From assembly GCA_964036315.1 (NCBI GenBank), contig OZ038487.1, forward strand, positions 50,121,719 through 50,185,718: a stretch of DNA of 64,000 nucleotides, in the 5' to 3' direction. This document shows, in pieces, positions 63,827-64,000 of this stretch. Below the pieces are notes generated by a model. That model did not search any database. It was given only the letters and a program-made list of their open reading frames with translations, and was not told where the DNA came from. Source of the stretch: Acanthosepion esculentum (Eukaryota; Mollusca; Cephalopoda; Sepiida; Sepiidae). How positions within the stretch are numbered: position 1 is the first letter of the stretch; each line of letters opens with the position of its first letter. The translations under genes were made by a program, and so were the position numbers.

Positions 63827-64000
63827 GGTTGACTACACGCATTTCCCAAGCCCATCCATCTGCATCTGTAGGGTAACAGACACCTACTCAGGCACATTTG
63901 TGTTTGTTCGACACACACAAAGTACATTTGTGGTTTATATCACAACTATCCTTAGCAAACCTTAGTTACTGTTTCTGAGAGATAGTTTATAATCTGACAT
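63236..64000. other. Unassigned; simple repeats
   Basis: (CACT)n/(CA)n at 63489-63563 and (TA)n at 63784-63824. A 113-codon frame at 63309-63650 runs through the CACT repeat and has no motif that I recognise. Confidence 0.5.

Overview
This is an AT-rich animal genomic window with no host gene that I can identify with confidence. The mixture of very long (TA)n tracts, tRNA-headed and 5S rRNA-headed SINEs, RTE-like and Jockey/CR1-like LINE relics, Penelope-like elements, Helitrons and Tc1/mariner relics suggests a lophotrochozoan, most likely a cephalopod mollusc. That assignment is inference from repeat style, not from a marker gene. Nearly every open reading frame over 60 codons is either a decayed transposon domain or a by-product of microsatellite sequence.

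Layout. 0-14 kb: LINE RT fragments, an inverted Penelope-type tail pair, two copies of one Helitron in opposite orientation (2831-3853 and 10650-11403; the first also carries the flank of the second), an LTR-like insert in a SINE, a 30-bp tandem array, an RTE/Jockey chimeric tail and a microsatellite cluster. 14-23 kb: RTE relics, two long foldbacks, a 178-bp tandem duplication, a short copy of a VNTR-bearing retroposon, a Tc1 remnant and a complete-looking type I hammerhead ribozyme (22369-22424). 23-34 kb: 5S-tRNA dimeric SINEs, a perfect 36-bp hairpin, a pair of mariner relics in inverted orientation, a long polypurine tract, a head-to-head RTE pair and a Penelope GIY-YIG relic. 34-42 kb: a 148-bp satellite grown from GATGAT repeats, a 27-bp-like minisatellite, over 1 kb of A/G-rich sequence, a candidate orphan exon (39551-39838) and inverted SINE pairs. 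42-50 kb: elements with U2 snRNA-like sequence, a Penelope insertion nested in a TIR transposon, a mariner with intact TIRs, a LINE with a restriction-like endonuclease domain, and a SINE nested in an RTE relic. 50-64 kb: LINE C-termini, a hAT-like MITE, an RTE copy broken by two retroposon insertions (one with two tandem arrays and a 13-bp target duplication) and a mariner relic.

Nothing here forms an operon or a pathway. The functional logic is parasitic: autonomous LINE, PLE and transposase relics, and short elements (SINEs, MITEs, VNTR retroposons) that may have borrowed their machinery. The best leads are the hammerhead, the Helitron that appears to have carried its donor flank, the U2-headed repeat, the 5S-tRNA SINE and the VNTR composite retroposon. 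All calls rest on reading the sequence and on family motifs recalled from knowledge; no search was run.
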